Of a stretch of 64,000 bases of DNA, positions 44,217 through 56,469 are shown piece by piece. The notes under the pieces are model-generated. The model did not search any database and was not told where the DNA came from. It saw only the letters and a list, made by a program, of their open reading frames with translations. Location: positions 57,053,408 through 57,117,407 of the forward strand of contig OY829329.1 of assembly GCA_963691655.1 (NCBI GenBank), given 5' to 3'. Every line of letters starts with the position of its first letter. The stretch's first letter is position 1. This stretch comes from Toxonevra muliebris (Eukaryota; Arthropoda; Insecta; Diptera; Pallopteridae). The position numbers and the translations under genes are program-made.

Positions 44217-46178
44217 ATATTTATTATATGTTAAGTGTAAATTGAAATTTAATTAAAAATTCTTACAAATAGCAATAAAATTAATTAAGTTCATATAAAA
44301 AGATACAGATAGACATACTCAGACACATACACCTCGATAATTTAGTAAATTGTATTAGACAAAAGCAGCTGTTGGTTGCTGGCGTAAAAAGAAGTAGCAG
44401 TAAATTAAAAATGCTTCAAAAAAAAAAGAAGAAAAAAATACATAGTTGCAATAATGAGGATAGATAGACAAACAGAAGAAAAGAAAGACTATAGAAAAAA
44501 GACAGAACGACAGATAGAATGACATGTAGAACGTTATACAGAGCATTAGCTAGTGAAAAAGACAAGCAGGCGGGGAGACAGCCACGCACACTAAAGTGTT
44601 TAATATGACTTTTGTAACAGATTTGCGGGACATTAAAATGAAAGACACACATATGAGAAAGATAGAAAGAAAGAAAGAATGAGATAGCAAAAAAGCAGCA
44701 AAAGACACATGTGATTTTAATTAAAGAGATTCAAAGCACACACTTGAAATATACAGGACGAAAATACAATTTATGCATATACCACACTCTTTTATATATA
44801 TATAGGTACATGCACACATACACACCCTACAAATGCTTCAGCAAATAAATTCACTGTGGACAGGTTTCGACAAGCGAAATTAGTAGTTTGTAAAAAGTAC
44901 AAAAAAACTAAAAACAAACAGGAAGAAACTACAATTGTAACAACAAATTCATATGTAGCAGCAAAAGAAAAATCAAAGCATACTCTTAGGCGTTACTAAC
45001 TGCACAGTACACTTTGAGTGTACGTTTCCAATGCAGTCAGAAGACTACATTATTGGAGGGAATAGTAATCGTACTTGTACTCGAAAAAAATCTAATACTC
45101 GACTCCTTGTGGAAGAAAAAAAAATAACAAAAATTCGTTAAAGTTTGATATGAAAGTAAAAAAAAATCGTAACAAAAAACCATAGGAAAAATTGTGCTAA
45201 AGTAAAACTAAAAGTATATTTGCAATAAAATACATACACACTCACAAATACAAATACATATGTCCATACGTGTAGAACTACAAATACATGTGTACACATC
45301 CGAGAAAGATGTGTATACAAAGTAACTACTATTTGTAGTGAATCCGTGTATGTGCTAGTAAAATTTGTTATTGAACTACTAGTTTAGATATACGACTAAC
45401 TTGAACCTTGTTTATTTGTTTTTCTCGTCTGTGTGTAGACAAAGGAAAAGGACGGAGGAGGAGGCGGGGGAATAAAAAAAGAATTATGTGTGTGGTTAAA
45501 AGTATTAAGATAACAAGGTAGCAAGTAGAGTAAATTTCAATAAAACGCAAACATATGATACCCCAAAATCACAAGTGAAATTTTTGCTGCCTCAGCATCA
45601 GAGAGTAACAGTAGCCAAAACACAATCACAAGTGATCAATGAGAAAGCTAGGTACCATGAAAGACCAAATCAGTCGCAAGCAAGGCAGGCACTAGTGATG
45701 AAAGATTTCAGCAGATACAAGTGGCAGTCAAGCAGGTTGAAACTGTAGTTCAAAAAATAATTGAGTATTCCTAGGTTAGGTTGACAAATAAAAATAGATA
45801 CTAGTTACCAGTTGTTAAAACATTGAAAGGTTATAAGTAAAATAAATGTAGGAAGAGGATATATCAAGCGAACAGGGGTGAAGCAAAAAAAAACCAAAAA
45901 ACAAGTAAAATAGTTACATGCTGGCAGGTACCACATTATTGAGTTCACTTTATTTTGTTAATAGTTGTTTCTGTATATTTATGTATGTATTCATGTGTGA
46001 AGGTGCTGTGGTATGTGTCTGTATCTCTTAAGTTTCTGTTGTTATGGTAGTAAATAAAGTCGGAACGAGAAACGTATACTACATGTATTTGTTGATATTA
46101 TTAAGGGCAAGGAAAATGATAAAAAACTAGAATTATTTTGTATTTTTTTGCAATTGTAAAGGTTGTTTATTTCGGTAG
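44217..46178. other. A/T-rich non-coding
   Basis: Short hairpin GTACACT-TTG-AGTGTAC at 45007-45023. A GGAGGAGGCGGGGG purine run is at 45455-45470. No gene. Confidence 0.4.
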
Positions 46179-46297
46179 AGAAATATGTTTGTGCTTAAAA
46201 TTGAAATTTGCCAAATTTAATTATGAAGAGTGGAAGAACAAATGCGTGAAAAAAATAACCTCAGGCATGAAAAATGCTACAAAGCTTTTTGAACAAG
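46179..46297 (+). CDS. Possible internal exon, unidentified
   Basis: A 119-base segment lies between an acceptor-like GTTTATTTCGGTAG (ending 46178) and a good donor CAAG|GTATGT (46298). It is open in one frame: EICLCLKLKFAKFNYEEWKNKCVKK, then ITSGMKNATKLFEQ. Composition is more protein-like than neighbouring ORFs. I do not recognise the protein, the polypyrimidine tract is short, and strand disagrees with the site at 44.18 kb. It may be chance. Confidence 0.2.
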
Positions 46298-46740
46298 GTA
46301 TGTATATCGTTACGGAGGCAGGTACGGAAAGGTAGCTAAAATTTGTTTAGCAGCAGAAAAATTAGTCTGTCCAACTTTTATTCAGATTTCAGTAACCCTT
46401 CCACGACCGACTTCGAGTTCCTCGTATGAAAAATTCAAAAAAAAAAAAAATTAACAACGTAAGAAATGAAACTTATCAACCCAAAATAAATTGATATTTC
46501 TGAAATCATGAAAGATATCCATATTTTCAAATAAAAGTTTCCAAAAAGTGTTTAAAGCATTTGTTAATATTTTAAATCTTGTACCACCTTGTAAAACTCT
46601 AAGACTTTTGGAGCAGAATTCGTTGAATGAGCGATAGTTAGAGATGTGCATATCTCCCCAAAGATTGGTTTTCGTTTATCTACAATCTTATGTTGTTTGG
46701 TATTTGCCTTTAAATTATGTTTGCTCTTATGTTTGATTTT

Positions 46741-47390
46741 CCCCCTATTTTTTTCTTTTTTATTTCGATGTCTCTGGTCCTCTCCTATTTTCATTTCGTT
46801 GTTCTTCCCTTTTTTTTCTCTCTATTTTCCTTCTCTCTCTTGTGTTTTTCACTTTCTATTTTCTTTTTCTCTCTCTTGTTTTTCTCTCATGGGTTTCCAT
46901 TTGCCTTCTTTTTTTCTCTTCTCTCTGTCTATCTTTTCCTCTCTTTGTGCTTACTTCTTGATCTTCTTCTTGTTCCTCCTCTCCATTTTTTCTATTCAGC
47001 TCCTTCTTTTCTCCCTTCTTTCTTTCTCTTTTCAATTCCCTCTATATTTTCTATTTTCTTTATCATTTCCTCCCTCTAAGTTTTCTTCTCTCCCTTTTCT
47101 ACTTCTGCTAACTTTTCTCCTCTGTCTCTCCTCCCATTTTTGTTTTTCTTCTCTTTCTTACCCTATATATTTCTTCTAATTCACCTCCTTTTCCTTCCTC
47201 TTCTTATTTATCTCTCTTTCAATCCTTTCTCCCACTCTCTATTACTAGTTTCCCCTCAAACTTCCTCTTTTATTTCTTCTCTCTCTTTCTCTCTCTTCCT
47301 TCTTACCCTTTCTCTCCCTCAGTTTTCCCTCATCTCTTTCTTCTCTTACTTTTCTTCTTCACTCAGTCCCTTTGTACTTTTCTTCAGTAA
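46741..47390. repeat. Polypyrimidine block of about 650 bp
   Basis: Almost pure T/C on the plus strand (TTTCTCTC, CTTCTTTT, TCCCTC words, no fixed period) with scattered purines. Two long overlapping Phe/Ser/Leu-rich ORFs (to 177 codons) are compositional artefacts. Such tracts can adopt triplex (H-DNA) structure. Confidence 0.85.
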
Positions 47391-49082
47391 AATTTTAAAT
47401 GCAACATTTAAATCACTTTAAATTTTCGTGAAAAGCCACCACAAATCCTGTTTACGTATGGGCGAGTGCGCCTTATGAGCTTATTTCAAAAATACATAAA
47501 TTCTTTTATGCATTTATTTCGTTCCAAATTTTCTTTGCAGTATTCCTTTTTTCAACCACATTTTTTCGCTATACTTAACAACATTCTTAATTAATTATTT
47601 CGTGTACATATTCAAGCGCATTATAAAATTTATAGAAGTGCTTGTTAATAATAAATAAAGCAACAAACAAAAAAATTGATGTGTATAAAAAATTTTATAT
47701 AAAAAATGTATTAAAAAACGCTACCACTCGTAGATAAAAATTGCATAAAAAAGAGTGTTGCCTCAAAATGAAAAAAAAAAAATAAAGAATTAAAAAACGT
47801 GCTCTAGTCTCGATTTTTGTACTGCTGCTGCATTGTGGTTACTCACACTCACAAAAAAAAAAAAAAATAAAAAATTGCTGCCACTCCTGCCAAGTGTTGC
47901 AAGTGCTTGCAAGTTTATTAAAAATTGTTTCAAGTATACATCAATTTTCATTTTAAATTGTACCAATTTAAGGATTGGTCTGCAAACACATACACTCAAA
48001 CACACAAAAAGAGTAAATTAGATTTTGATTAAAACTTGTTTTTTTTTTTATTCCTTTTTTTTTGCTTCACAGAAATTAAATAAATATTAGAGAATATAAA
48101 ATATATATGTTGAAAAGGAAATCAACAAAATATTTAAAAATAAAAAAATAAAAAAAATAAAAAAAAAAGTTAAATGTCAAATTAAGTTGTAAGGGCAAAA
48201 TTCAGCATGACTTCGATACACTCGACTTAACTAACTTGTAACGAAACTCAAACATACTCGAATACAAATATACACATACATTTGTATAAATATGTGTGCC
48301 AGTGTGTTGGCTAAATACGCTCTAGGTAGAATAAAAAAAGACAAAAATAAAAAGAAGAAGAAGTGAAACCATTTCAGGCAACTGCATTTAATGCTCAGTT
48401 TTCTGCATGACTTCATCTCGGTGTGCGTAGGTAACACTGGCTCTTTACACAATGACGACGATATTACGCAAGGAAAAAGTACATACTACTAGGAATAAGA
48501 AAAAAAGGCAAGAAATAAATAAATAAATGAAGAGTAGAAACAACAAAATACAAAAAATAAATACAAATATAATTTGGAATAAAAAAAAGAAATAAAATTC
48601 AAGCAGCGGTAGTAAGAAGTAAGTGGGAGCAGAAAAAATATTGAAGCAAAAATGCAATTTCATAGCTTTGTATTTACTTTGCTTATGTAGCTTGAGATAC
48701 ATTTTGTTGTCCTCATAAATACAAGTATAAGCTAGCACTCATACATTCATACATTCAAACACATGAACACTTATGCAAACAAAAGTATATTATATTGTTA
48801 AATTTTAGATTTGTCAATTTCAATATTTGTTGAAATTCTTTTCTTTTCTGTGTTCTACACTTGTAATTTAAAATAAAGCGATATCAAATATTAATAAGTA
48901 TTTTGGAAAGCAACAACAAATTTAATTAATATTATATTTAAAATTTTTATATTTAAATACATTTGTACTGATTAAGAGTCAATCTTAGCCTAACTTCTCA
49001 TATCACTTTTGTTTGTATATGAATACTCGGATATAGAAATTCATGCGTGCTACAAACGACAAAAATGTACATTTGTTATAGC
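47391..49082. other. A/T-rich non-coding with poly(A)/poly(T) runs
   Basis: A14 at 47853-47866, T-runs at 48041-48062 and AAAATAAAAAAATAAAA at 48138-48169. The T-run followed by TTCACAG at 48068 resembles a splice acceptor but all frames beyond it close at once. No gene. Confidence 0.45.
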
Positions 49083-49352
49083 AGGTTAGGTTAGAGTGGC
49101 TGTCGAGAGATACACTGACGCCTGAACGGCCCATTGTGATACCACATAGTTGGACCTACAGTTTAACGCCGATTCCGAATGGCGGTGTTGCAATTTTTTA
49201 TCAGCTCGGTGATTTTGCCATTACCAACCAAGGTTTCTTTTAATTATCATACACTTCATATTGATAGTGAATGATATGAAGACGGAAATCGAACCGGAAT
49301 CTCCCGGATAAAAGTCTAGTGCATTACTTACTAGACATTCGAGGTCATCTTT
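49083..49352 (-). mobile_element. tRNA-derived SINE (family S1), near full length
   Basis: Minus-strand copy of the SINE at 30524. The head GACCTCGAATGTCTAGTAAG has B box GGTTCGATTTCC. The body carries ACCTTGGTTGGTAATGGC, CACCGAGCTGATAAAAAATT and AATCGGCGTTAAACTGTAGG. The tail, missing in the other copy, reads TGGTATCACAATGGGCCG, GTATCTCTCGACAGCCACTC and ends TAACCTAACC. About 268 bp in all. The tail gives the family's 3' end. Confidence 0.82.
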
Positions 49353-49739
49353 GTTATAATAACTTGTATTACTCATTTTAATCTTGTAACAGGTGACTTC
49401 CTGAGCTACACAGAAGCCAAGAGGATAGACCAAGTTTCTTCCCATTTTTTGTGTTGACTAGTAAAGCAATTGCTCTCTTTCTTCCCCACCTTGCGTACAT
49501 CCATGGGTGGATGACCTTAAAAAATACATTTGCTTTTGCTTGAAGAACATTTAAAAAGCTGTTGCCGTGTTATTTTATATTCCTTATAAGGTTTTCAATC
49601 GTTTTTTAAATATAAACTGCAAAGTTTTTCTCTTGGACTGATATCTTATATTTCTAATTGGAAAATCGTGAGAAGAGGGCAACTAACCTTTTTGTCATAC
49701 TGCAAAAGTTAAAGTAAATCAACCCATAGTCTTCAATAA
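49353..49739. other. Spacer, nothing recognised
   Basis: No supported feature. Confidence 0.35.
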
Positions 49740-51000
49740 TGAAAACATTATAAGAATTGATGAAACTTTAAAAAAATATCCTAATGACTTTGACACAGAC
49801 TCTGATTGAGAATCTCTCCGAGTTTTTGTTTGAGATTTTGACTTTGGCTTTAACTGAAACTTTAAAGCCCTGACTAAGACTTTGACTAGTGATTTGGTTG
49901 ACACTCAATGCTAAAATTCGGCACTGAGTTTCTCACTAATAATGACTTAGACTGATTTTGATTACTCTAACCGACTTCGGCTAATTTTTACCCTTTTTGA
50001 CTGAATCCAATTTACTAAGATTTTGCTTGAATTGTGAAAATCTGACGGAAAATATGACGGAAAATATGACTGGAACTCTGAACAAGATTCTGACTAAGAA
50101 TTTTACAAATATTCTTATTGAGAATCTAACTGAAAATCTGACTCAGACATTGATTGTGGTTCTGACTCAGACTTTGGCTGTCTAAGGCTGACTCTAATTG
50201 AATACGAATTAGGAAAATCTGGCTCTGACTTAGACACTGAATAAGACACTGGCTAAGATTCTGACTGAGACTCAGATTAGGACTATGGCTGGGATACTTA
50301 TTGGGACTGTGATTGAAAATTTGCAAAAGCTTTGACTGAGATTGTAAATGAGAGTTTCAACGACTTAGACCGACTCAAATAACTCTGACTGATTCTAACC
50401 AATTCTGCCTGAATTTATTTAAATCCGGCTTATTGGGACTTTGACCGTGATTCAATAGAGATTCTGACTCGGATTCTGTGTTTCTGGATCAGACTCTTAC
50501 TGTCTGAGACTAACACTGACTGAATCTTCATAGAAATTCTGACAGAGTATCTGATTGTGGCTTTAAGTGGAACTCTGACTAAGTTGAATCCGATATACTG
50601 AGACTCTGACCGGGAATTCGACTGAAAATATAGCTACGGTTCGATTCAGTTTAGGCCACCCCGGTGGCTTGGTGGATGAGTGCTAGACTAGAATTCCAGC
50701 TGCCTCAGGTTCGATTCCCAGATGGGGTTGATTTCTTAAAAAATGTCCAAATGGATTGTTCTCATTAAATGAATCACTTCGGTGATTTAGTTCTTAACCT
50801 TTGCTCTGGCTCAGATTCTGAATGATTAAAACTGAAACTGATTGAATTCAAGTCACTGGGACTCTGACTATGACTCTGATTATAATCTGATTGAAAATTT
50901 TGCTGAATCGCTAACTCAGCCACTATGCTGATGCTGATTGTTACTCTCACTGAGACTCTAACTATAGACTATGACTACGATTCAGATTGAGACTACGAAA
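49740..51000. repeat. Decayed 12-bp repeat tract, family 2 (tract D)
   Basis: Dense GACTCTGACTGAG, GATTCTGACTAAG and GACTTTGACT-like words at 10-14 bp spacing, interrupted by a SINE at 50655-50805. The complement is TCAGTCAGAATC. It is built like the family-1 tracts but has a distinct consensus. Ser/Gln/Asn- or Thr/Glu/Asn-rich ORFs at 49997-50326 are translations of it. Confidence 0.7.
50655..50805 (+). mobile_element. tRNA-derived SINE (family S3)
   Basis: Head GCCACCCCGGTGGCTTGG, then TGGATGAGTGCTAGACTAG, B box CAGGTTCGATTCCCAG near 50706-50721. A short body ends near AATCACTTCGGTGATTTAG. Inserted into tract D. The head matches 40517-40588. Confidence 0.75.
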
Positions 51001-52607
51001 TTTAATTCATACACAGCAAAGTTTTTCTCCAATTAACTAATTAGTGAACTAAAATTTTAGTCATTAGGTTCATTAGTCAACCGTGGCTAAATTTTGTTAT
51101 AATTAAATAGTTAGTCATAATCACCACTAAATAAATTAGTCATTAATCATGCAATCATTATTCATTTAATCATTAGTTTTAGTCATGTTGTCAACATCTG
51201 AAAAATTTTAAGCTGAAACTTTTTAAGCAGTTTTACATATCTTCGAGTATACCACAAAAGAGCAAAAGTGATGTTTTGATAAGACTTGATTTCACTATAA
51301 ATATATAATTTCATAATTTCGCTTTAAGAAATACACACAAATAAGATGCATTTTTTTAGTCATTACTTTTCACTCAGTAATCACATTGAATTTACCCAAC
51401 AGTGGTACAGAGCTTATCCGTTTCAAAATTTATTATTTTACAATATCCACATGTATGAAAACTTTGGTACAATATTATAAATTTTTTTTTGTTTTTGTTT
51501 TATTATCTATGATATTATAAATTTTAATACAATTTAATTTTTAAATATGCCAATGCAACGTGCTCAAGAAATATATTCTCTACATTATGCTATTGCAATT
51601 TTCAATTTCAATGAGCGCAATTTTCCAGCACTTGTATTAAGCACAAATAAGTAGACAAAACAATGAGAGGGGGTAGGAGAATTACTATTATAATGTTGGC
51701 AACAAAATTTTTGGCAATGAAAATTTTAACATTTTACATTTTAATAATGAATAAATGCCAATGCCAACGTAGCCTGGAGGCGAGTGAAGCAGCCGCCTCA
51801 GGATCTCGCGGCTCTGGGGGCCCCGAGATGTAAAGGAAAAATTCAAAAAAATTCAAGAATAAATTTGCAAGGAGAATAATTTTATAATTTGTGGTTTACA
51901 GATGATGCGCGGATGCATGTCTTGGAAATGATTCTAGCCCTTCTTTTTAGTGTAGATAATACCATCAATTATTTCATTGAAATGTAAATTGCACAAAAGT
52001 TCGCCCATCGGACTTCTTAAGTAATACATCGGGTATCGGTAATATATCGGGCACATTTGTACAAAGGGACGACAAATAAATTCTTAAAAGGATTTCAAGA
52101 TATGGTAAAATGAGACCATCGTCTATGATTGTTGAATACATTGAAAAGGTAGAAAAGTTGGCATCCTTCTTTCAACTCTTCTTCGTTCAAATGAAATGAA
52201 AAAATAATAAAAGAAAAAAATTTTTTACATGATTGTAATATTTCATTGTAATTTAAATTGTTCAAATTAATAAAAAAAAAATGAAATTTCTCTTCTAATT
52301 TTGATTTAATGGAGCTGCCACATTTTTTGGCGATGCTCTGGATCAGCGTTTTTCACCATACTGCATCCGGCTTGTGTCAAAGCTGACATTTGGATGGATG
52401 TACAGTTGTGTGGTGAACGTCGGGGATTTGACTATTTCATGTCATTACCATCAAGATGGCACTTTTTTGTGTATGTATTCGCCACAATGGACTGGCGATA
52501 CTCAGAAGGAATTATTTTGATATGAGATAGCTTTTTGAGCTATTTGTGTTAATTGAAAAGTTTTTCAATAACATAGAAAATGATTTTTTTAAGAAAAGCG
52601 TACGGCC
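51001..52607. other. Non-coding with GC-rich hAT-end-like sequence
   Basis: 51010-51190 is rich in ATTAGTCA words. 51768-51840 (GTAGCCTGGAGGCG... GGGGGCCCCGAG) and 52686-52731 (GGGCCCCGGAATA...GGGCCCCGAAACTG...CACTG) look like the inner and outer parts of an old GC-ended hAT-type element spanning both, but no target duplication was found. Confidence 0.35.
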
Positions 52608-52685
52608 ATGCCTTCGCCGGTAATCGAACCCGGGACCCCTGAGATGGCAGTCTAGCACGCTGCCACTAGACCTTCGACGCGGCAT
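52608..52685 (-). mobile_element. tRNA-derived SINE head (family S4)
   Basis: Minus strand: GTCGAAGGTCTAGTGGCAGC, then GTGCTAGACTGCC and B box CCGGGTTCGATTACCGG (52616-52632). Distinct from S1-S3 in sequence but with the same TCTAGTGG A-box core. No tRNA-quality cloverleaf. Confidence 0.7.
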
Positions 52686-52731
52686 TGGGCCCCGGAATAA
52701 TTTTGCCTCAGGGCCCCGAAACTGCTAAGAC

Positions 52732-54657
52732 GACACTGATACATGTATGATGCATGTATACACACAAACATACATATATAAACACATATATATATATAAA
52801 CGTAAGTAGAATAGAAATTTTGCCAGTTGGCTGTGAACATTTCTGCACATGTTTTTTTATCGCTTTATATTTTTCACACATACATGTGTTTGTGTTGGTG
52901 CGAAGCAATTTTTTGGGGAAATAATATGCTGAAAAATTTGTTTGCGGATTTTCAAGTGATATATATTAATTATGCTGTTTTGGCAGATGGTTTTGGTTTA
53001 TTTTTTTTGGCATTAAAAATTCAAGCAATTGGCTAAGAAAAAAAAGGGGAAAAATGTGCATCAAGAGTGATAACATTTTAGTTTTGAATATTTAGTAATG
53101 AATAAATAATTAAACTTTTCAAAATTTGTTTGAAAGCTTATGGTGATTTTTATAAACAAATATATTGTAACGGATAATGCTGTACCACTAAACTCCAAGT
53201 TCATTGAATAACAAAGAAGCCAGTTTACCAAAGAAGCAAGTTTAATAGACAAGTTTTTTACAATGGAATCAAGCACAGTTTTGAAGTCAGTTTAAATTTC
53301 TAACAAATTCAAATAAACAAAGTTTTCTTTAGCTGATAGTTCATAGTAAAAGTTATGCCCTTTTTCCTCTACCACGAATGTTTATAGACCAGGGAAAATC
53401 CAATTAAATTCTACTACTTTTGACCCAAAACGCTTACAATTTCAAATAGAAAGTAGTTAAAGCTTTAGTTGTTGAAAAAAGAATGTTTTTGTATACAATA
53501 CAAGTTGTATATGTATACAAAATAAAAATAATAAATAAGAAATGAATGTAATAAATTAATTTACATGTAAGTATAAACTAAAAAACATGAACATTTAGTT
53601 CTTATTTTCAAATGATAAATTTATACTAATCATTTGTGAAATTATATATGTATAATTAATGAAAAGTTTTTGCATTTATTTATTTTATTATTCCAAATAA
53701 ATTATTAATAACTTTGAGTTCTTTTTATTAAATTGTATGTAAAACAGGAAGTTGGTAGTATAAAAACGAAATTAAATCATTCAATAAATTTATTTATGAT
53801 TCATAAATTAACTAATTCTAAATTTAGCAAAAATAATCTATGCAATTTAAGGTAAGCACTTGGCAACACAAATTCATACTACAAATTGAAGTACGGAATT
53901 CGGGTAAGTACTTAAATGAAAATGCACTTGAAAGCACGTGCTCTTCATATTCTATTGTTTTGTGTTTTTGTGTTATTTTGAAATGATAAAGGTAAAATAA
54001 TTTGACAAATAACTTAATCAGTGGATGGATGACATATGCTGTTCTTGCAGGCAACACCACATGTTTGCACACACCTGTAATAATTTAAAGTTTATTTTCG
54101 TTTACCCGGTATAAAATAATTGTGCTATTGTCCTAAATAAATAGCATAGAGAACACATAGCAACAGCACATATCACATAACAACACCAATATCACCATCA
54201 TCACCATCAACATTTTATTCCCACAGGGAGTTAGTTGCTTTTGCTCGTTCATTCGCCATTGAAACCATTATCATCATCCATTGAAACCACCACAAATGCA
54301 TAAGTGTTTAAGCTGATTAAAAAGTTTTTCTTCTCATTGTGTCCGTGACATAACGACAACAGCCAGTCAGCTAGCAACAATGACAACAGCAAGCCAGCAA
54401 TAACGAACAATACTAGCCAACAACCACCAACAACACTACATACATACAAGTACGTATCTCAATTTCCACATCAACAACAACATCAATGTCAACATCATGA
54501 ACAAAACAGCATTGGGGGAATATAACAATGACAGCAGCAGCAATTGCTGCTGAATTTTAAGCTCATTTTGTCTTTCTTTATTTGAGTTTTAATTCGTAAT
54601 TTGTTTTAGAAAATTATTGAGCATATTGTTGTTTCCTGGTGAATATTTTATAAGATG
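52732..54657. other. A/T-rich non-coding
   Basis: TATATA runs at 52775-52800 and CATCAC/ACAACA triplet-rich patches at 54170-54560. No gene recognised. Confidence 0.45.
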
Positions 54658-55365
54658 CAGTGGCGGATCTAGAAATCGAGTTAAGAGAGAACTGATTTGA
54701 ACTAAGTTATCGGATAATTGTCGGACCAGTAATCAGATGAAAATTGTTACCGAATTCAGACGAAATGTGAAATAAAACGTTAGAAAAAAATTAAGACCAA
54801 TTCCGAATAAAATAGATACTCACTAAAGTTATAACTAAACTTCAGGCCAAAATTCAGACCAAACTGAAACCAAAATTCATGAAAAATTACAGACCTAAAG
54901 TAGACCAAAACTCGGACCAGAGTTCAAACGAAATGCTGACCAAAATTTTAATTAAAATTTGAACCAAATCCTAACTAATATTCAGAGCAAAAACGAAACT
55001 CAACCCAAAACACAGATAAATATTTAAGTCAAACTCAAACTCAGTATGCAAACAAAAATTTTGGGCCAAAACACAGAATGAAATTTATACGAAAATTTCA
55101 GTCACAAATCAAACCAAAAATCGGAGCAAAATTCAGATACGATTCAAACCGAAGTTCAGGTGAACAATCATATCGAATGTAAACCAAAATTCAGGCAAAA
55201 AGTCAGATCAAATATCGGACCAAAGTTCAGACTAAAACTCAAACCAAAATGTAGATCAAATGTTATACTAAATTTTGACCAAAATCTAAAATCTCAGACC
55301 AAAAAACGATATAAAACCCAATCCAAAAATCAGTTCAGTATTCAGATCAAATTTAACTCAGGGCG

Positions 55366-55790
55366 CGCTCTCAAAAGTTTCAAGAGAAGGCGCGCCGCGG
55401 CAGTTTAGCAGCTAGGTGAATTTCATAGTATCGACTGCAATTTTTCTTATTTATAGCAAAAAAATCATTAAAATAAAACTAGTGATTGCTTTCTGGTGAT
55501 ATTGAAATATATTTAAAACATTTATTATTAAATATTTAGTCGTCATCGTTAACAGAGACGTTGACTTTGAAAAAATTTCTGCCAGCTACATCAAAATTCT
55601 TTCTGTGCGCGCCGCGGCAATTTAGTCGCAAAAACGAGATGCCAGTTTTCAAATACAAATAGCAGCTAAACGAGGTAATGTTGAAACCAATGGCTAACGG
55701 TAAACCACGCTGCATCTCAAAACTTACAAAGTCGCTTGAAAAACACAAATTAAACAATTTGTGGCTAATTTGCCGCAGCGCGCTCTCCAA
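55366..55790. mobile_element. GC-ended TIR elements nested in tract E
   Basis: 55608-55786 has 25-bp imperfect inverted ends: GCGCGCCGCGGCAATTTAG and (other strand) GCGCGCTGCGGCAAATTAG. A further copy of the same end in direct orientation lies at 55390 (GCGCGCCGCGGCAGTTTAG). The word GCGCGCTCTC occurs directly repeated outside both limits (55367, 55778). The layout suggests two related insertions or a partly duplicated MITE. These G/C ends contrast sharply with the surroundings. No ORF. Confidence 0.5.
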
Positions 55791-56239
55791 ATGGTTACAA
55801 CAAAAATCAGACAAAAATCAATTCAATTTAGTCTCAAATTTTCACTAAATCTCAGACCCAAAATCAAATCGAAAAGAAACCAAAAGCCGGATTCAACCCA
55901 AATTCAAACAAAAAATTAGAAAAAACTCAGATCCACACTTAGATTAAAATTAAAAAAAAAAAAATTCGGACCAAAAATAATAATAAAATTTAAGGCAAAT
56001 TTCAGACTAAAATCAGAAAAAATTAGTCAAGAAATCGGGTTAAGATTAGAATAAAATCCAGACTAAATTTAGGGAAAAAATTAAAAGAAAAATCGGGTCA
56101 AAATTTAGATCAAAACTTAAACTAAATTCAGTCTAAAATAAGCAATCAATCCAATATAATATACAATACAAAATAATGTACTGATTTATGGTATTAAATA
56201 AATGTTGTGGGAAAGGGGCAAAGAAAGAAATTAACAACG

Positions 56240-56295
56240 TTCGCTATGCTGAAAATCGAACCCGCTATCCCATAGATAATAGTCTAAAAGCCAGA
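56240..56295 (-). mobile_element. SINE head relic
   Basis: Minus strand: GGCTTTTAGACTATTATC, then GGGATAGCGGGTTCGATTTTC. Only B box and spacing support it. Confidence 0.45.
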
Positions 56296-56469
56296 GAGAA
56301 AATTATACCAAAACTCAGAGTAAAATTCATACGAAATTTCAGAAAAAATGCAGAGCAAAATAGGTTGAAAGAAATTTAGACCAAGCTCTGGTAACATTTC
56401 AAGCCAAATTTGGCCCAAAACTTAAACCGAAATAAAACTCGCACTACTATATAATTTTTAAAAAGCAAT

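Larger units (their letters stand above)
54658..56440. repeat. Decayed 12-bp repeat tract, family 1 (tract E), with hAT-like head
   Basis: Begins CAGTGGCGGATCTAGAAATC and then GGATAATTGTCGGAC, as tract C. It runs as CCAAAATTCAGA-like units to about 55360 and from 55800 to about 56430. Interrupted by a GC-rich TIR unit (55366-55790) and SINE relics. The Lys/Gln-rich ORF at 55160-55408 is repeat translation. Confidence 0.66.

Noticed and set aside
46646..47179. 177-codon ORF rich in Phe, Ser and Leu (and the overlapping 120-codon ORF)
   Set aside because: Pure translation of the polypyrimidine block; two frames of the same block give equally long ORFs, so it reflects composition and not coding.
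48030..48075. Splice acceptor TTTTTTTGCTTCACAG starting an exon
   Set aside because: All frames downstream hit stops within a few codons and no donor follows.
51768..52731. Complete hAT element with GGGGCCCC-rich ends
   Set aside because: Ends are only loosely complementary and no 8-bp duplication was found; mentioned only in the description of the stretch.
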